Shown here: one piece after another, positions 1 to 7,449 of the stretch
How the letters are laid out: each line of letters opens with the position of its first letter
How positions within the stretch are numbered: position 1 is the first letter of the stretch
NCBI GenBank assembly: GCA_009774615.1
Contig: VSOC01000096.1
Location: 1-14,259 of the forward strand
DNA from: Lachnospiraceae bacterium
GTDB taxonomy: Bacteria > Bacillota > Clostridia > Lachnospirales > Lachnospiraceae
Reading direction: 5' to 3'
DNA: 14,259 nucleotides
Program-made: the position numbers and the translations under genes
The notes under the pieces: generated by a model
Databases searched by the model: none
The model's input: the letters and a program-made list of their open reading frames with translations, nothing else
What the model was told of the DNA's origin: nothing

Positions 1-1
1 G

Positions 2-163
2 GCGTGGCGCAGCGATCTGAGCAGGGTTGAAATCATAGATGATAAGCAGTTCGTGGAATATACAACATCCGGCTGCCGGACCACCTTCACCGTTACAGTG
101 AGCAAAAATCCCATCGACGAAGGTGATTTTCATGGATTTTTGCCTGTTGCTGTGAATGTGTGA
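2..163 (+). CDS. 3' end of an unidentified protein (partial)
   Basis: An open frame runs in from the left edge and ends at TGA 161-163, giving the last 53 residues of a protein. The fragment is rich in beta-branched residues and Thr (for example TTFTVTVSKNP) and has one Cys. This suggests a beta-rich fold, possibly from a surface or mobile-element protein, but I recognise no family. It lies 45 bases upstream of the methyltransferase on the same strand and could be co-transcribed with it. The start and most of the gene are outside the window. The reading frame is supported only by being open across the available 162 bases and by a plausible composition. Confidence 0.45.
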   Translation, partial: AWRSDLSRVEIIDDKQFVEYTTSGCRTTFTVTVSKNPIDEGDFHGFLPVAVNV

Positions 164-208
164 ACCAATCGGTTCAAACATCAAATTTGCATTGGACGAG
201 GTAAGAGT

Positions 209-850
209 ATGGAAAATCCATGGAAAGAAATTTCATTAGCTGATTATGAAAATCATATGAAACTTGATTCGGTTATGCAGTTGCAGGTTATGAATGAAAT
301 GATGAAAGGTCAATTTTATACATATCCCGTATCAAGTATAATGATACTTGGCATTGCGGGGGGTAATGGTCTTGAACATATCCAAAAAGACAGGTTTGAT
401 AAAATATATGGCATTGACATCAACTCGTTTTATCTGCAAACAGTCGTTCAAAGGTATTCTGAATTGAACAGTCTTTTGGAATGTCTGTGTATTGATTTGC
501 TAAATGAAACGGATAAATTACCAAAAGTTGATATGGTCATTGCAAATCTGTTGATTGAGTATATCGGATATGATTGTTTTCAGAAAGCTATCGTACAGAC
601 AAGCCCAAAGTATGTTTCATGTATTATTCAAATCAATATGGAAGATAGCTGGGTATCAGATTCCCCCTATCTTCATGCATTTGACGGACTGGAACAGGTG
701 CATCATCAAATGGAAGAACAGTCATTGCAGAAAGCAATGTTCAAAATTGATTACCAGACAATCAAAACTTTAGAACGTATGCTGCCTAATGGCAAAAAAC
801 TGGTACAAATAGATTTTGAAAAAATGCCTATTACCGCCGCCCTATTTTAG
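209..850 (+). CDS. class I SAM-dependent methyltransferase
   Basis: This 213-residue cytoplasmic protein has the Rossmann-like SAM-binding signature. Motif I is LGIAGGNG at residues 47-54. The acidic residue after strand 2 lies in YGIDIN (67-72, D70), a strand-3-like CIDL is at 94-97, and DMVIANLLIEYIG at 108-120 fits the strand-4 region. The start ATG follows a GAGGTAAG-type ribosome binding site. No substrate-recognition domain is visible, so the methyl acceptor (small molecule, protein or RNA) cannot be assigned. Proteins of this size and pattern, with the N-terminal 'SLADYENHM' and C-terminal 'LPNGKKL' stretches, are common stand-alone methyltransferases in clostridia (from memory, not searched). 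Base composition looks AT-richer than the genes to the right, which suggests an accessory origin. The fold is secure; the function is not. Confidence 0.8.
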   Translation: MENPWKEISLADYENHMKLDSVMQLQVMNEMMKGQFYTYPVSSIMILGIAGGNGLEHIQKDRFDKIYGIDINSFYLQTVVQRYSELNSLLECLCIDLLNETDKLPKVDMVIANLLIEYIGYDCFQKAIVQTSPKYVSCIIQINMEDSWVSDSPYLHAFDGLEQVHHQMEEQSLQKAMFKIDYQTIKTLERMLPNGKKLVQIDFEKMPITAALF

Positions 851-904
851 TTTTTTATCTGCATGATAGGCTGGAAGTTATAGTACAGAGTTATCATGGA
901 AATA

Positions 905-1327
905 TTAACCATATTCTGGATGAACTGATAAACGTTTCAATCCAGGCTTACTCCGCCAATACGCTCGTTGCGCAATAATCTTGTTCACAATATATGCATG
1001 AATTTTTTGAGGCTCATCCAAAAGGGACAAAATTTGTGTCAACATTTCTTCTGCCCCATCTATTGGGACACGCTCCAGTGCCCGACGGACTTTTGGCTCA
1101 AGTTCAAGGCACAAAGGAATGTCCCCTGCTAGTGCGGCAGTCATAAACTGATTCCACGCAGGCCAAAAGGGCGCAATTACACTGCTTATAAGAGGTATAG
1201 TCTTAGCTGTTTCTGGGTCTGCAAGTGTCCGATACTCTAAAATTCGTTCCAGCGCAGTTTCCGCTAAAGAAGTAATCTCTTGCGAGAAAATTTCTACGTT
1301 TCCTTTATATCCGACCCATGTCCCCAT
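905..1327 (-). CDS. unidentified small helical protein, possibly a gene remnant
   Basis: An open frame of about 140 residues from ATG 1327 (or a TTG at 1345, six codons upstream) to TAA 905. I do not recognise the family. The sequence appears mostly alpha-helical: an early segment around EITSLAETALERILEY, a hydrophobic Trp-rich stretch (IAPFWPAWNQF), then amphipathic helices to the C-terminus. The composition resembles the ligand-binding half of a helical regulator, but there is no DNA-binding domain. No Shine-Dalgarno sequence precedes either start, and the frame closes with a TAA at 1358-1360 just upstream. It could therefore be the C-terminal remnant of a larger gene whose 5' end was lost at a junction near 1345. 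It converges with the methyltransferase at 55 bases. Whether it is a real, expressed gene is uncertain. Confidence 0.4.
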   Translation of the reverse strand: MGTWVGYKGNVEIFSQEITSLAETALERILEYRTLADPETAKTIPLISSVIAPFWPAWNQFMTAALAGDIPLCLELEPKVRRALERVPIDGAEEMLTQILSLLDEPQKIHAYIVNKIIAQRAYWRSKPGLKRLSVHPEYG

Positions 1328-1360
1328 AGCGAAAGTATAGCACAAACCACTACAGTTTTA

Positions 1361-1385
1361 AGCCGGAGAAAATCCGGCTTTTTTC
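1361..1385 (+). terminator. Rho-independent terminator
   Basis: The stem AGCCGGA (1361-1367) pairs with TCCGGCT (1373-1379) around a five-base GAAAA loop and runs into a T-tract (1379-1384). Polarity is plus-strand. The nearest plus-strand gene, the methyltransferase, ends about 510 bases upstream, and an opposite-strand ORF lies between. The hairpin may be the leftover end of a lost gene. In any case it shields the following promoter from read-through. Confidence 0.8.
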
Positions 1386-1399
1386 TGTTATTTTTCATC

Positions 1400-1428
1400 T
1401 TGTCTATTTGCATAGTTTAGGATAAAAT
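1400..1428 (+). promoter_or_regulatory. candidate sigma-A promoter of the solute-binding protein / kinase operon
   Basis: TTGTCT (1400-1405) and TAAAAT (1423-1428) are separated by exactly 17 bases, a good match to a housekeeping promoter. It sits just after the terminator at 1361-1385 and about 44 bases before the ATG of the solute-binding protein. No operator-like palindrome stands out in the short leader. Confidence 0.6.
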
Positions 1429-1471
1429 GTACAGTAAGAGAGGATAAAAAATATAAAGAAAGGAAGACATT

Positions 1472-2926
1472 ATGAAAAATAGAAAAAAATGGGTAATTCA
1501 TGCAGGTATGGCTGCGGCATTTGTTGTCTGTCTGACGGGCTGTGCAGGGAAAAATCCATTGGATGCAAAAAATCCGGTTTCTCTGACGATATGGCATTAT
1601 TATAATGGTTCCCAGCAGGTGGCTTTTGATACGCTGGTTGAGGAATTTAACAGTACGGTAGGGCGGGAAAAGGGCATTTTTGTGGAGAGCTACAGCCAGG
1701 GTTCGGTTTCTGATTTGGAAACGGCCGTAAGGGCATCAATCAGCGGAAAGGTTGGGGCAGACACTATGCCTAATATTTTCTCTTCTTATGCAGATACAGC
1801 CTATGAAGTGGAACAGGCAGGTGCACTGGCCAATTTATCGGAATATCTTGATGAGAAGGAATTAGAAAAATATGTGGATTCTTACATAAAAGAGGGCTGC
1901 ATTGCTGCAGACGGAACACTGCGGATCTTTCCTACGGCAAAGTCCACGGAAATTATGATGATTAATAAAACGGACTGGGAGACTTTTGCAGCAGAAACGG
2001 GAGTTTCCTTAGAGAACCTGCAGACGATAGAGGGTGTGGCAGATGTGGCAAAGGTTTATTATGAATGGACGGATGCTGCGACACCGGATGTAGCCGGAGA
2101 TGGCAAGGCATTTTATGGAAGAGATGCCATGGCTAATTATTTTATTATTGGTATGCGGCAGATGGGTGTGGAGATTTTTCAGGTAGAAAACGGGCAGGTA
2201 ACATTAAATACACCGAAGGAAAAACTGCACCGCCTTTGGGAAAATTATTATATACCTATGGTTAAAGGTTATTTTGGAGCCTATGGTTCTTTCCGCTCGG
2301 ATGATGTAAAAACAGGTGATTTGCTTGCCTACACAGGTTCCACCTCTTCAGCGATGTATTTTCCTAATCAGGTCGAGTTGGATGCTTCCAGTTATCCGAT
2401 TGAATATATGGTGATGGCGGCTCCGATGATGGAGGGGGGAGAATCCTATGCCGTTCAGCAGGGTGCAGGTATGGTGGTCAGCAAGTCGGATGAGAAGCAT
2501 GAATATGCAGCCGTGGAATTTTTAAAATGGTTTACCGAGGCGGATAATAACTTGCAGTTTGGCTGTGTTTCCGGCTATCTGCCGGTGTTAAAGGAGGCAA
2601 ATAATGTCGAGCGGCTTGACCAGGTGATTGAAAAGAATCAGCTTGAGGTGGCATCCAAAACGTATGACTGTCTTACCACGATTTTTGAGAAAATGGATAA
2701 TATGGCCTTATATACCAATAAAAGCTTTTCCAACGGATCGGCGGCGAGAAAGGTTCTGGAATATCATCTTGCCGATAAAATTACCGAGGATCGGGCGGCG
2801 GTAACGGCGGCTTTAGCGCAGGGAAAAAGCCTGGAGGAAGCAAGTGCCCCGTATATTACAGAGGAAGCTTTTGAAGAATGGTATCAATCGTTTTGTGATG
2901 CCTTAAACCAGGCAGTGGCCGGATAA
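1472..2926 (+). CDS. extracellular solute-binding lipoprotein (ABC sugar-type), probable sensory partner of the downstream kinase
   Basis: This is a 484-residue family 1 (sugar-type) solute-binding protein. The N-terminus has a basic stretch (KNRKKW), a hydrophobic core and a lipobox LTGC with the lipidated Cys at 24, so the mature protein should be anchored to the outer face of the membrane. The mature start 'VSLTIWHYYNGSQQ' is typical of carbohydrate-binding proteins, and IFSSYADTAYEVEQAGALANLSEYL fits the conserved central region. An AGGAAG ribosome binding site lies upstream of the ATG. No permease or ATPase gene follows. Instead, after 77 bases comes a membrane hybrid histidine kinase. 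I therefore infer that it presents a ligand, perhaps a sugar or oligosaccharide, to the kinase, or shares a permease encoded elsewhere. The family call is strong; the ligand is unknown. Confidence 0.88.
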   Translation: MKNRKKWVIHAGMAAAFVVCLTGCAGKNPLDAKNPVSLTIWHYYNGSQQVAFDTLVEEFNSTVGREKGIFVESYSQGSVSDLETAVRASISGKVGADTMPNIFSSYADTAYEVEQAGALANLSEYLDEKELEKYVDSYIKEGCIAADGTLRIFPTAKSTEIMMINKTDWETFAAETGVSLENLQTIEGVADVAKVYYEWTDAATPDVAGDGKAFYGRDAMANYFIIGMRQMGVEIFQVENGQVTLNTPKEKLHRLWENYYIPMVKGYFGAYGSFRSDDVKTGDLLAYTGSTSSAMYFPNQVELDASSYPIEYMVMAAPMMEGGESYAVQQGAGMVVSKSDEKHEYAAVEFLKWFTEADNNLQFGCVSGYLPVLKEANNVERLDQVIEKNQLEVASKTYDCLTTIFEKMDNMALYTNKSFSNGSAARKVLEYHLADKITEDRAAVTAALAQGKSLEEASAPYITEEAFEEWYQSFCDALNQAVAG

Positions 2927-2940
2927 AGAGCAGAAATTTT

Positions 2941-2988
2941 ATTACTGTTGAAGTGAACATGTGAACCGCAGAACATGTCAGCAGTGAT
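2941..2988 (+). promoter_or_regulatory. intercistronic stem-loop between solute-binding protein and kinase genes
   Basis: ATTACTGTTG (2941-2950) can pair over ten bases, two of them G-U, with CAGCAGTGAT (2979-2988). Inside, ACATGT (2957-2962) pairs with a second ACATGT (2973-2978) around a ten-base loop. GAACATGT is also directly repeated at 16-base spacing (2955-2962 and 2971-2978). There is no T-tract, so it is not a standard terminator. It may protect the upstream mRNA or reduce kinase expression relative to the lipoprotein. Confidence 0.45.
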
Positions 2989-3003
2989 CGAAGATAAACA
3001 GAA

Positions 3004-6000
3004 ATGACAAGTAGGGGCGAGATGGAAAACAGACAACGAACAAGGAAAAAGACGACGATATTTAAGATGTTCCTGATCCCATTGATTGTTATTATGTTAA
3101 TACAAAGTGTGATTACCATAGGCACTTTGGTGGTCAGGAAAACGACAGGAATGCTGGAAGAATATTCCAGTGGCATGATGAGCCGGCTGGTGGAAAACAG
3201 GAAGCTTATTTTACAGAATGATATGAACCAGCGATGGGCTTCTATCCATGAAAGAGAAGTGATTCTGGATGAAATTCTTGAGCAGTTTTTAAGCAAAGAA
3301 GGCGTGGAATTAAGCGACGTATTAGCGTCGGATGAGATGAAAAATCAGTTGTTGGAGCAGTTTTTTTCCGAGTGTCTGGATATTTTGCAGAATAATACCA
3401 GCACGGGTATCTTCCTTGTTTTGACCGGGGATAAGATGCAGGAAGCTGCAGATTTTGACGGTTTTTTTATCCGTGATTCTGACCCGGACACGAATCCTGC
3501 CAATAATTCGGATCTCTTATTAGAGCGCGGAAGCAAACTTCTGTCCAGAAAATGGAATATTCCCTTAGATACCGGCTGGACAACCCATTTTTCTATGTCC
3601 GGGCAGGGAAAGAGCAGGGATGAGCACTTTTTCTATGAGCCGTGGAGGGCAGGGAAAGCCTATGGGGATGCCAGCACAGAAGATTTGGGTTACTGGTCTT
3701 TGCCGTTTTATTTAAAAAAAGACGGAACAGACTCCTATGAGATGATTACCTATTCCCTTCCTCTTCGCTATAAGGGGCAGGTGTACGGCGTGCTGGGTGT
3801 GGAAATTTCCAGCAGAAGGCTGTATGATTACCTTCCGGCGGAGGAGTTAAACCATTCGCAGCAGTCCGGTTATCTTCTGGCTGTGCAAAAAGGTGATGGA
3901 AGCTATGATGCACTGCTGGGAAAAGGGGTGCTTTATCATCAGCTTTCCACTGAGGGAACTTCTTTTAACCTGGAACCGACAAGGTATGAAAATCTTTCTC
4001 TGGTTCAGGATATTTTTATGAATCACCAAGGAATCTACGCGGTAGTTTGTCCCCTGAAGCTTTACAGCAATAATGTTCCCTATGAAGATACGGAATGGGT
4101 GCTTTTGGGCTTAAATACAGAAGAAGACCTTTTTGGAATGAGCCATCGGCTTTATTTCTGGATGGTTGTCGCTGTGCTGGTTGGCTTAATTTTCGGCGTG
4201 TTTGGAATTTATTTTCTGGTCAGTTATCTGACAAGACCTGTACAGCATCTTATGAAATGCATCAGCCAGGGAAGCGCTGGTCTTTCGCAGTTTAAACCTT
4301 CCAATATCCTGGAGGTAGATGCCCTGTTTGACGTTGTTCGTACATTGACCGGAAAGCAAAAGGAAGCAGAAAATATACTTCTGGAAGAAAAAGAGCGCTA
4401 CCGGATAGCCTTAGAATCCTCAAAGGATATTTTCTTCTCCTATGATTTGGAAAATCATATCCTGGATATTGTCAATCATAAGACCATGAGCGGACGCTGG
4501 TATTGTGAAGATTTTGAGAGCGGCTTTCTTGATCCGAAGTATATTTATGAGGAAGACAGTCAGGCGGTTGTTCAGGCGATGCAGAGCAGGGAAGACAGAA
4601 TTTATGTTGAGTTTCGCATGAAATGGCTGGATAGTACGGATTATTTCTGGGTGGCGCTTTCCGGCAATGCGGTCTACGATACGGACGGGCAGAAGCGTAA
4701 ACTGGTTGGAAGTATACGCAGCATTCAGGAACAGAAGGAAAAGGAAGCCAGGCAGCTTCGGAAGAATTCGATCGACGGCGTGACCGGTTTTTATGTGTTC
4801 AGCGCAGGTATGGAGCATTTGCAGGAATGCCGCCGGATTTATCCCTCCGGGGTAATGGTTGATTTGTTCTTTGATCATTTAAAAGAAACCAATGAAAAAA
4901 ATGGTATTGTCTTTGGCGATATGATTCTTGAGGAATCCGGAAATCTGATCCGAAGCTGGTGCCGCAGTTTTTTGGAAAAAAACGGCTGGAACATAGTAAC
5001 AATGCGCCTGAACCGGGATGAATTTATCATATGGATGGAAAATCAGTCGAGGGAATATGCGGCAGGATTTACCGAAGCTTTGATGAAAAAGCTTACCGAA
5101 GATTTCAGCCAGGAAATGTTTGGCATTGAAGTTTTTGCCGGCCTTGTCTGTACGGACAGAAACCAGACCACGGAAAAGCTGATACGTATGGCAAAGCAGG
5201 CAAGAAAGTTTGCGGTTTCCAAAAAGGTAGCACGATGCATTTTTTATGAGGATGTTCCTGCGGAAAAGAGGCATGTAAGACTTCCGGAACTGCAGGGACT
5301 GGAGATTAATACCTTAGATTACAGCGAGGATGTGAATTTAATATCGCTGGCATTAAACCTTTTTGGCAAAGGGGAGAACTTCCCTGCACAGATGCTGCTG
5401 ATGATTCGCAAGATCGGACGCTTTTATCAGGCAGACGGCGTGCGGATATCTATACTGCGTGCGGATTTTAATTCTAATTATCTGAATTATCAGTGGCATC
5501 GGACAGGAAAGAATATTGCTGAAACGGTGAAAAAGTATAAGGAAAAAGACCGGGAAATTTTTGATGCCTGGCTGGGGACAGAAGAGGTGCGCTGTTTTTC
5601 TGCACAGGATACAAAGCAGAAAGTGATTCAGTGTTTTTTAAGCGTTATGCCGGGAGAATACGGCGTAGTGCTGCCCATGTACGATAACGGAAACTATATG
5701 GGAAATATCTGTATTCTTGGTATTATGCCGCAGCTTTTGGAGAATCCCGAAGAGGTTCAGAATATTGCTGAACTTGGACGGGTGATACAGAGCCAGTTAA
5801 ACCAGCAGCAGTACGATATCGCCAGCAAAGCAAAGTCGGAATTTTTATCCCGCATGAGCCATGAAATCCGGACGCCGATGAACGGTATTATCGGTATGAC
5901 CGCCATTGCCCTGCAGCAAAACCAGACGCAGGAGAGGGTGATGGACTGCCTGCAGAAAATCCAGTCCTCTTCAAATTACCTTCTGGGGCTGATTAATGAT

Positions 6001-6969
6001 ATCCTGGATATGTCCAAGATTGAAAGCGGCAAGATGAAACTTGAACCATTTAATTTTGATTTAAAGGAAATGCTGGATACCATTAAGGAACTGGTTGTCC
6101 CCCAGATGACAGCAAAGCATATTGATTTTGTTCAGGATATTCAGCTGCCGAACCACTGGGTGATTGCCGATAAGATGCGGATCAGCCAGGTGCTGATTAA
6201 CCTTTTGGGCAATGCCGTAAAATTTACCCCGGAAAAGGGCAGGGTTACACTGATGGCAAAAGAGGTAAAGGCAGATAAGCGGGAGTCTTTGGTTTACTTT
6301 GCCGTGCGCGATACGGGAATCGGCATTGCCAAAGAAGATCAGGAACGGGTATTCCGCTCATTTGAGCAGTCTTCAACCAGAAATCCCGCAAAGCATCAGG
6401 GTACGGGTCTGGGACTGTCCATCAGCAGCCGTCTGGTACAGATGATGGGCAGCAATATCCTTCTGGAAAGTGAACCCGGCAGGGGAAGCCAGTTTAGTTT
6501 TTCCGTTTCCATGCCCATCGGTGAAAGCATGGAAAATGAGATTAAGGATGAGGCAGAAATTTCTTTTGAAGGCTGCCATGTTCTGGTTGTGGAAGATAAT
6601 GAACTGAACGCAGAAATTGCCCAGAGCCTGTTAGAAGAGCGCAATTTCCATGTAGACTGTGTCTATGACGGGGCACAGGCGGTAGAGCGCATCCGCACGA
6701 CGAAACCGGGAACCTATGATATTATTTTAATGGATATTATGATGCCGGTGATGGATGGGCTGGAGGCTACCCGTGCCATTCGTGCCATGGATCGGGAAGA
6801 CTGTCATACGATACCGATTGTTGCCATGTCGGCGAATGCATTTGACGATGATTTAAAGAAATCCGTCGAGTGCGGTATGAACGGGCATCTGTCCAAGCCT
6901 GTTGAGGTAGATAAATTATATCGTACATTAAGTGAAATTATTTATGGGAGCAGGAGCAAAGAGCATTAG
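3004..6969 (+). CDS. membrane hybrid sensor histidine kinase / response regulator with PAS, degenerate GGDEF and GAF-like domains
   Basis: 1321 residues counted from ATG 3004; ATG 3022 (residue 7) has a better-placed AGGGG and may be the true start. The N-terminus crosses the membrane at about 22-44. Residues 45-380 form an extracellular sensor domain, and a second membrane segment spans about 383-408, followed by a HAMP-like stretch and a coiled coil. Next come a PAS domain (about 464-580), a GGDEF-like domain (about 591-745) in which the signature reads NRDEF (670-674), and a GAF-like region (about 770-930). The HisKA H-box MSHEIRTPMNG carries phospho-acceptor His953. The HATPase has an N-box with N1070, G1 DTGIGIA at 1103 and G2 GTGLGLS at 1133. 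A C-terminal receiver (about 1188-1310) has acceptor Asp1244 in ILMDIMMP. All kinase and receiver residues checked are intact, while the GGDEF domain is probably not a cyclase. It has no DNA-binding output domain, so the phosphoryl group must pass to a partner outside the window. The preceding lipoprotein is the likely sensory partner. Confidence 0.93.
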   Translation: MTSRGEMENRQRTRKKTTIFKMFLIPLIVIMLIQSVITIGTLVVRKTTGMLEEYSSGMMSRLVENRKLILQNDMNQRWASIHEREVILDEILEQFLSKEGVELSDVLASDEMKNQLLEQFFSECLDILQNNTSTGIFLVLTGDKMQEAADFDGFFIRDSDPDTNPANNSDLLLERGSKLLSRKWNIPLDTGWTTHFSMSGQGKSRDEHFFYEPWRAGKAYGDASTEDLGYWSLPFYLKKDGTDSYEMITYSLPLRYKGQVYGVLGVEISSRRLYDYLPAEELNHSQQSGYLLAVQKGDGSYDALLGKGVLYHQLSTEGTSFNLEPTRYENLSLVQDIFMNHQGIYAVVCPLKLYSNNVPYEDTEWVLLGLNTEEDLFGMSHRLYFWMVVAVLVGLIFGVFGIYFLVSYLTRPVQHLMKCISQGSAGLSQFKPSNILEVDALFDVVRTLTGKQKEAENILLEEKERYRIALESSKDIFFSYDLENHILDIVNHKTMSGRWYCEDFESGFLDPKYIYEEDSQAVVQAMQSREDRIYVEFRMKWLDSTDYFWVALSGNAVYDTDGQKRKLVGSIRSIQEQKEKEARQLRKNSIDGVTGFYVFSAGMEHLQECRRIYPSGVMVDLFFDHLKETNEKNGIVFGDMILEESGNLIRSWCRSFLEKNGWNIVTMRLNRDEFIIWMENQSREYAAGFTEALMKKLTEDFSQEMFGIEVFAGLVCTDRNQTTEKLIRMAKQARKFAVSKKVARCIFYEDVPAEKRHVRLPELQGLEINTLDYSEDVNLISLALNLFGKGENFPAQMLLMIRKIGRFYQADGVRISILRADFNSNYLNYQWHRTGKNIAETVKKYKEKDREIFDAWLGTEEVRCFSAQDTKQKVIQCFLSVMPGEYGVVLPMYDNGNYMGNICILGIMPQLLENPEEVQNIAELGRVIQSQLNQQQYDIASKAKSEFLSRMSHEIRTPMNGIIGMTAIALQQNQTQERVMDCLQKIQSSSNYLLGLINDILDMSKIESGKMKLEPFNFDLKEMLDTIKELVVPQMTAKHIDFVQDIQLPNHWVIADKMRISQVLINLLGNAVKFTPEKGRVTLMAKEVKADKRESLVYFAVRDTGIGIAKEDQERVFRSFEQSSTRNPAKHQGTGLGLSISSRLVQMMGSNILLESEPGRGSQFSFSVSMPIGESMENEIKDEAEISFEGCHVLVVEDNELNAEIAQSLLEERNFHVDCVYDGAQAVERIRTTKPGTYDIILMDIMMPVMDGLEATRAIRAMDREDCHTIPIVAMSANAFDDDLKKSVECGMNGHLSKPVEVDKLYRTLSEIIYGSRSKEH

Positions 6970-6993
6970 GGCAATAAAAAATTAATGCTTTAA
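6962..6993 (+). terminator. weak hairpin at the end of the kinase gene
   Basis: AGCATTA (6962-6968, overlapping the kinase stop codon) pairs with TAATGCT (6983-6989) around a 14-base loop, followed by only a short TTTAA. It could weakly terminate the sensory operon before the T-box promoter. The large AT-rich loop and poor T-tract make this tentative. Confidence 0.3.
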
Positions 6994-7006
6994 CGTAAAA
7001 AAACTC

Positions 7007-7035
7007 TTGACAATTAAAATAATCTGGTATATCCT
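7007..7035 (+). promoter_or_regulatory. sigma-A promoter of the T-box / trpB2 unit
   Basis: A perfect -35 TTGACA (7007-7012) is followed after 17 bases by TATCCT (7030-7035). A TG-preceded TATATC two bases upstream is an alternative -10. It lies immediately before the T-box leader, so transcription would start around 7042, just ahead of stem I. Confidence 0.75.
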
Positions 7036-7043
7036 TATCACAA

Positions 7044-7354
7044 GTCAATTGAATCGCTTGAAACCATTGACCGGGACGAGTACTTGTTTGGAACATACAC
7101 AGAGAGCTGCAGACGGTGGAATTGCAGTAATGGAAAAAGCAGGGAATGGACCCGAGAGGGCGAACTGAAACTTTAAAACTGCCGATAAAGATAATCCGGC
7201 AGCCGGGGAGTAGGTAAGACGTGTCTGCACGTTACAGCAGGAAGTGTATGTTTGTACACGGAAAAAGCGCATCCCCAAGGGATGAATTTAGGTGGCACCG
7301 CAGGAGATTTTTTACTCTTGTCCTAGTTTATAAAAACAGGACAGGAGTTTTTTT
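7044..7354 (+). ncRNA. T-box riboswitch, probably tRNA-Trp responsive
   Basis: The leader shows the T-box landmarks in order. GGGACGAGTA (7073-7082) is the 5' side of the specifier loop, and AGAGAGC (7101-7107) is the AG bulge. A hairpin CTGCA/TGCAG (7107-7111 and 7123-7127) carries the distal-loop GGTGG. The sequence GAATGGACCC contains the probable specifier TGG at 7147-7149, the Trp codon, followed by A. Stem III is CATCCC/GGGATG at 7270-7284. The T-box core AGGTGGCACCGC (7290-7301) follows, then the terminator. The T-box UGGC would pair with a GCCA tRNA end, and bacterial tRNA-Trp has discriminator G73, which agrees with the specifier. Uncharged tRNA should stabilise the antiterminator and allow transcription of the downstream TrpB2 gene. 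Confidence 0.93.
7314..7354 (+). terminator. T-box leader terminator
   Basis: ACTCTTGTCCT (7314-7324) pairs over 11 bases, one of them G-U, with AGGACAGGAGT (7338-7348) and runs into seven Ts (7348-7354). It is the conditional terminator of the T-box switch: the mutually exclusive antiterminator would form from the T-box core just upstream. Confidence 0.9.
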
Positions 7355-7449
7355 ATTCCTAAAATAGTAAAAAAGATAAAAAAACACATAATAACCCATA
7401 ATAAAAACAATAATCAACGCACAAATCACCAGTGCAGAAAGGAAGAAAA

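Noticed and set aside
165..208. CCAAT and ATTGG inverted pair before the methyltransferase as an attachment site
   Set aside because: The match is only five bases, and no integrase or matching second site is present in the window.
4420..5274. Long minus-strand frames inside the kinase gene
   Set aside because: They overlap the PAS and GGDEF-like coding region, which reads as continuous homologous protein on the plus strand. They have no start signals.
7045..7278. Minus-strand open frame in the T-box leader
   Set aside because: The region is fully explained by T-box structural elements. The frame has no start signals and no recognisable protein.
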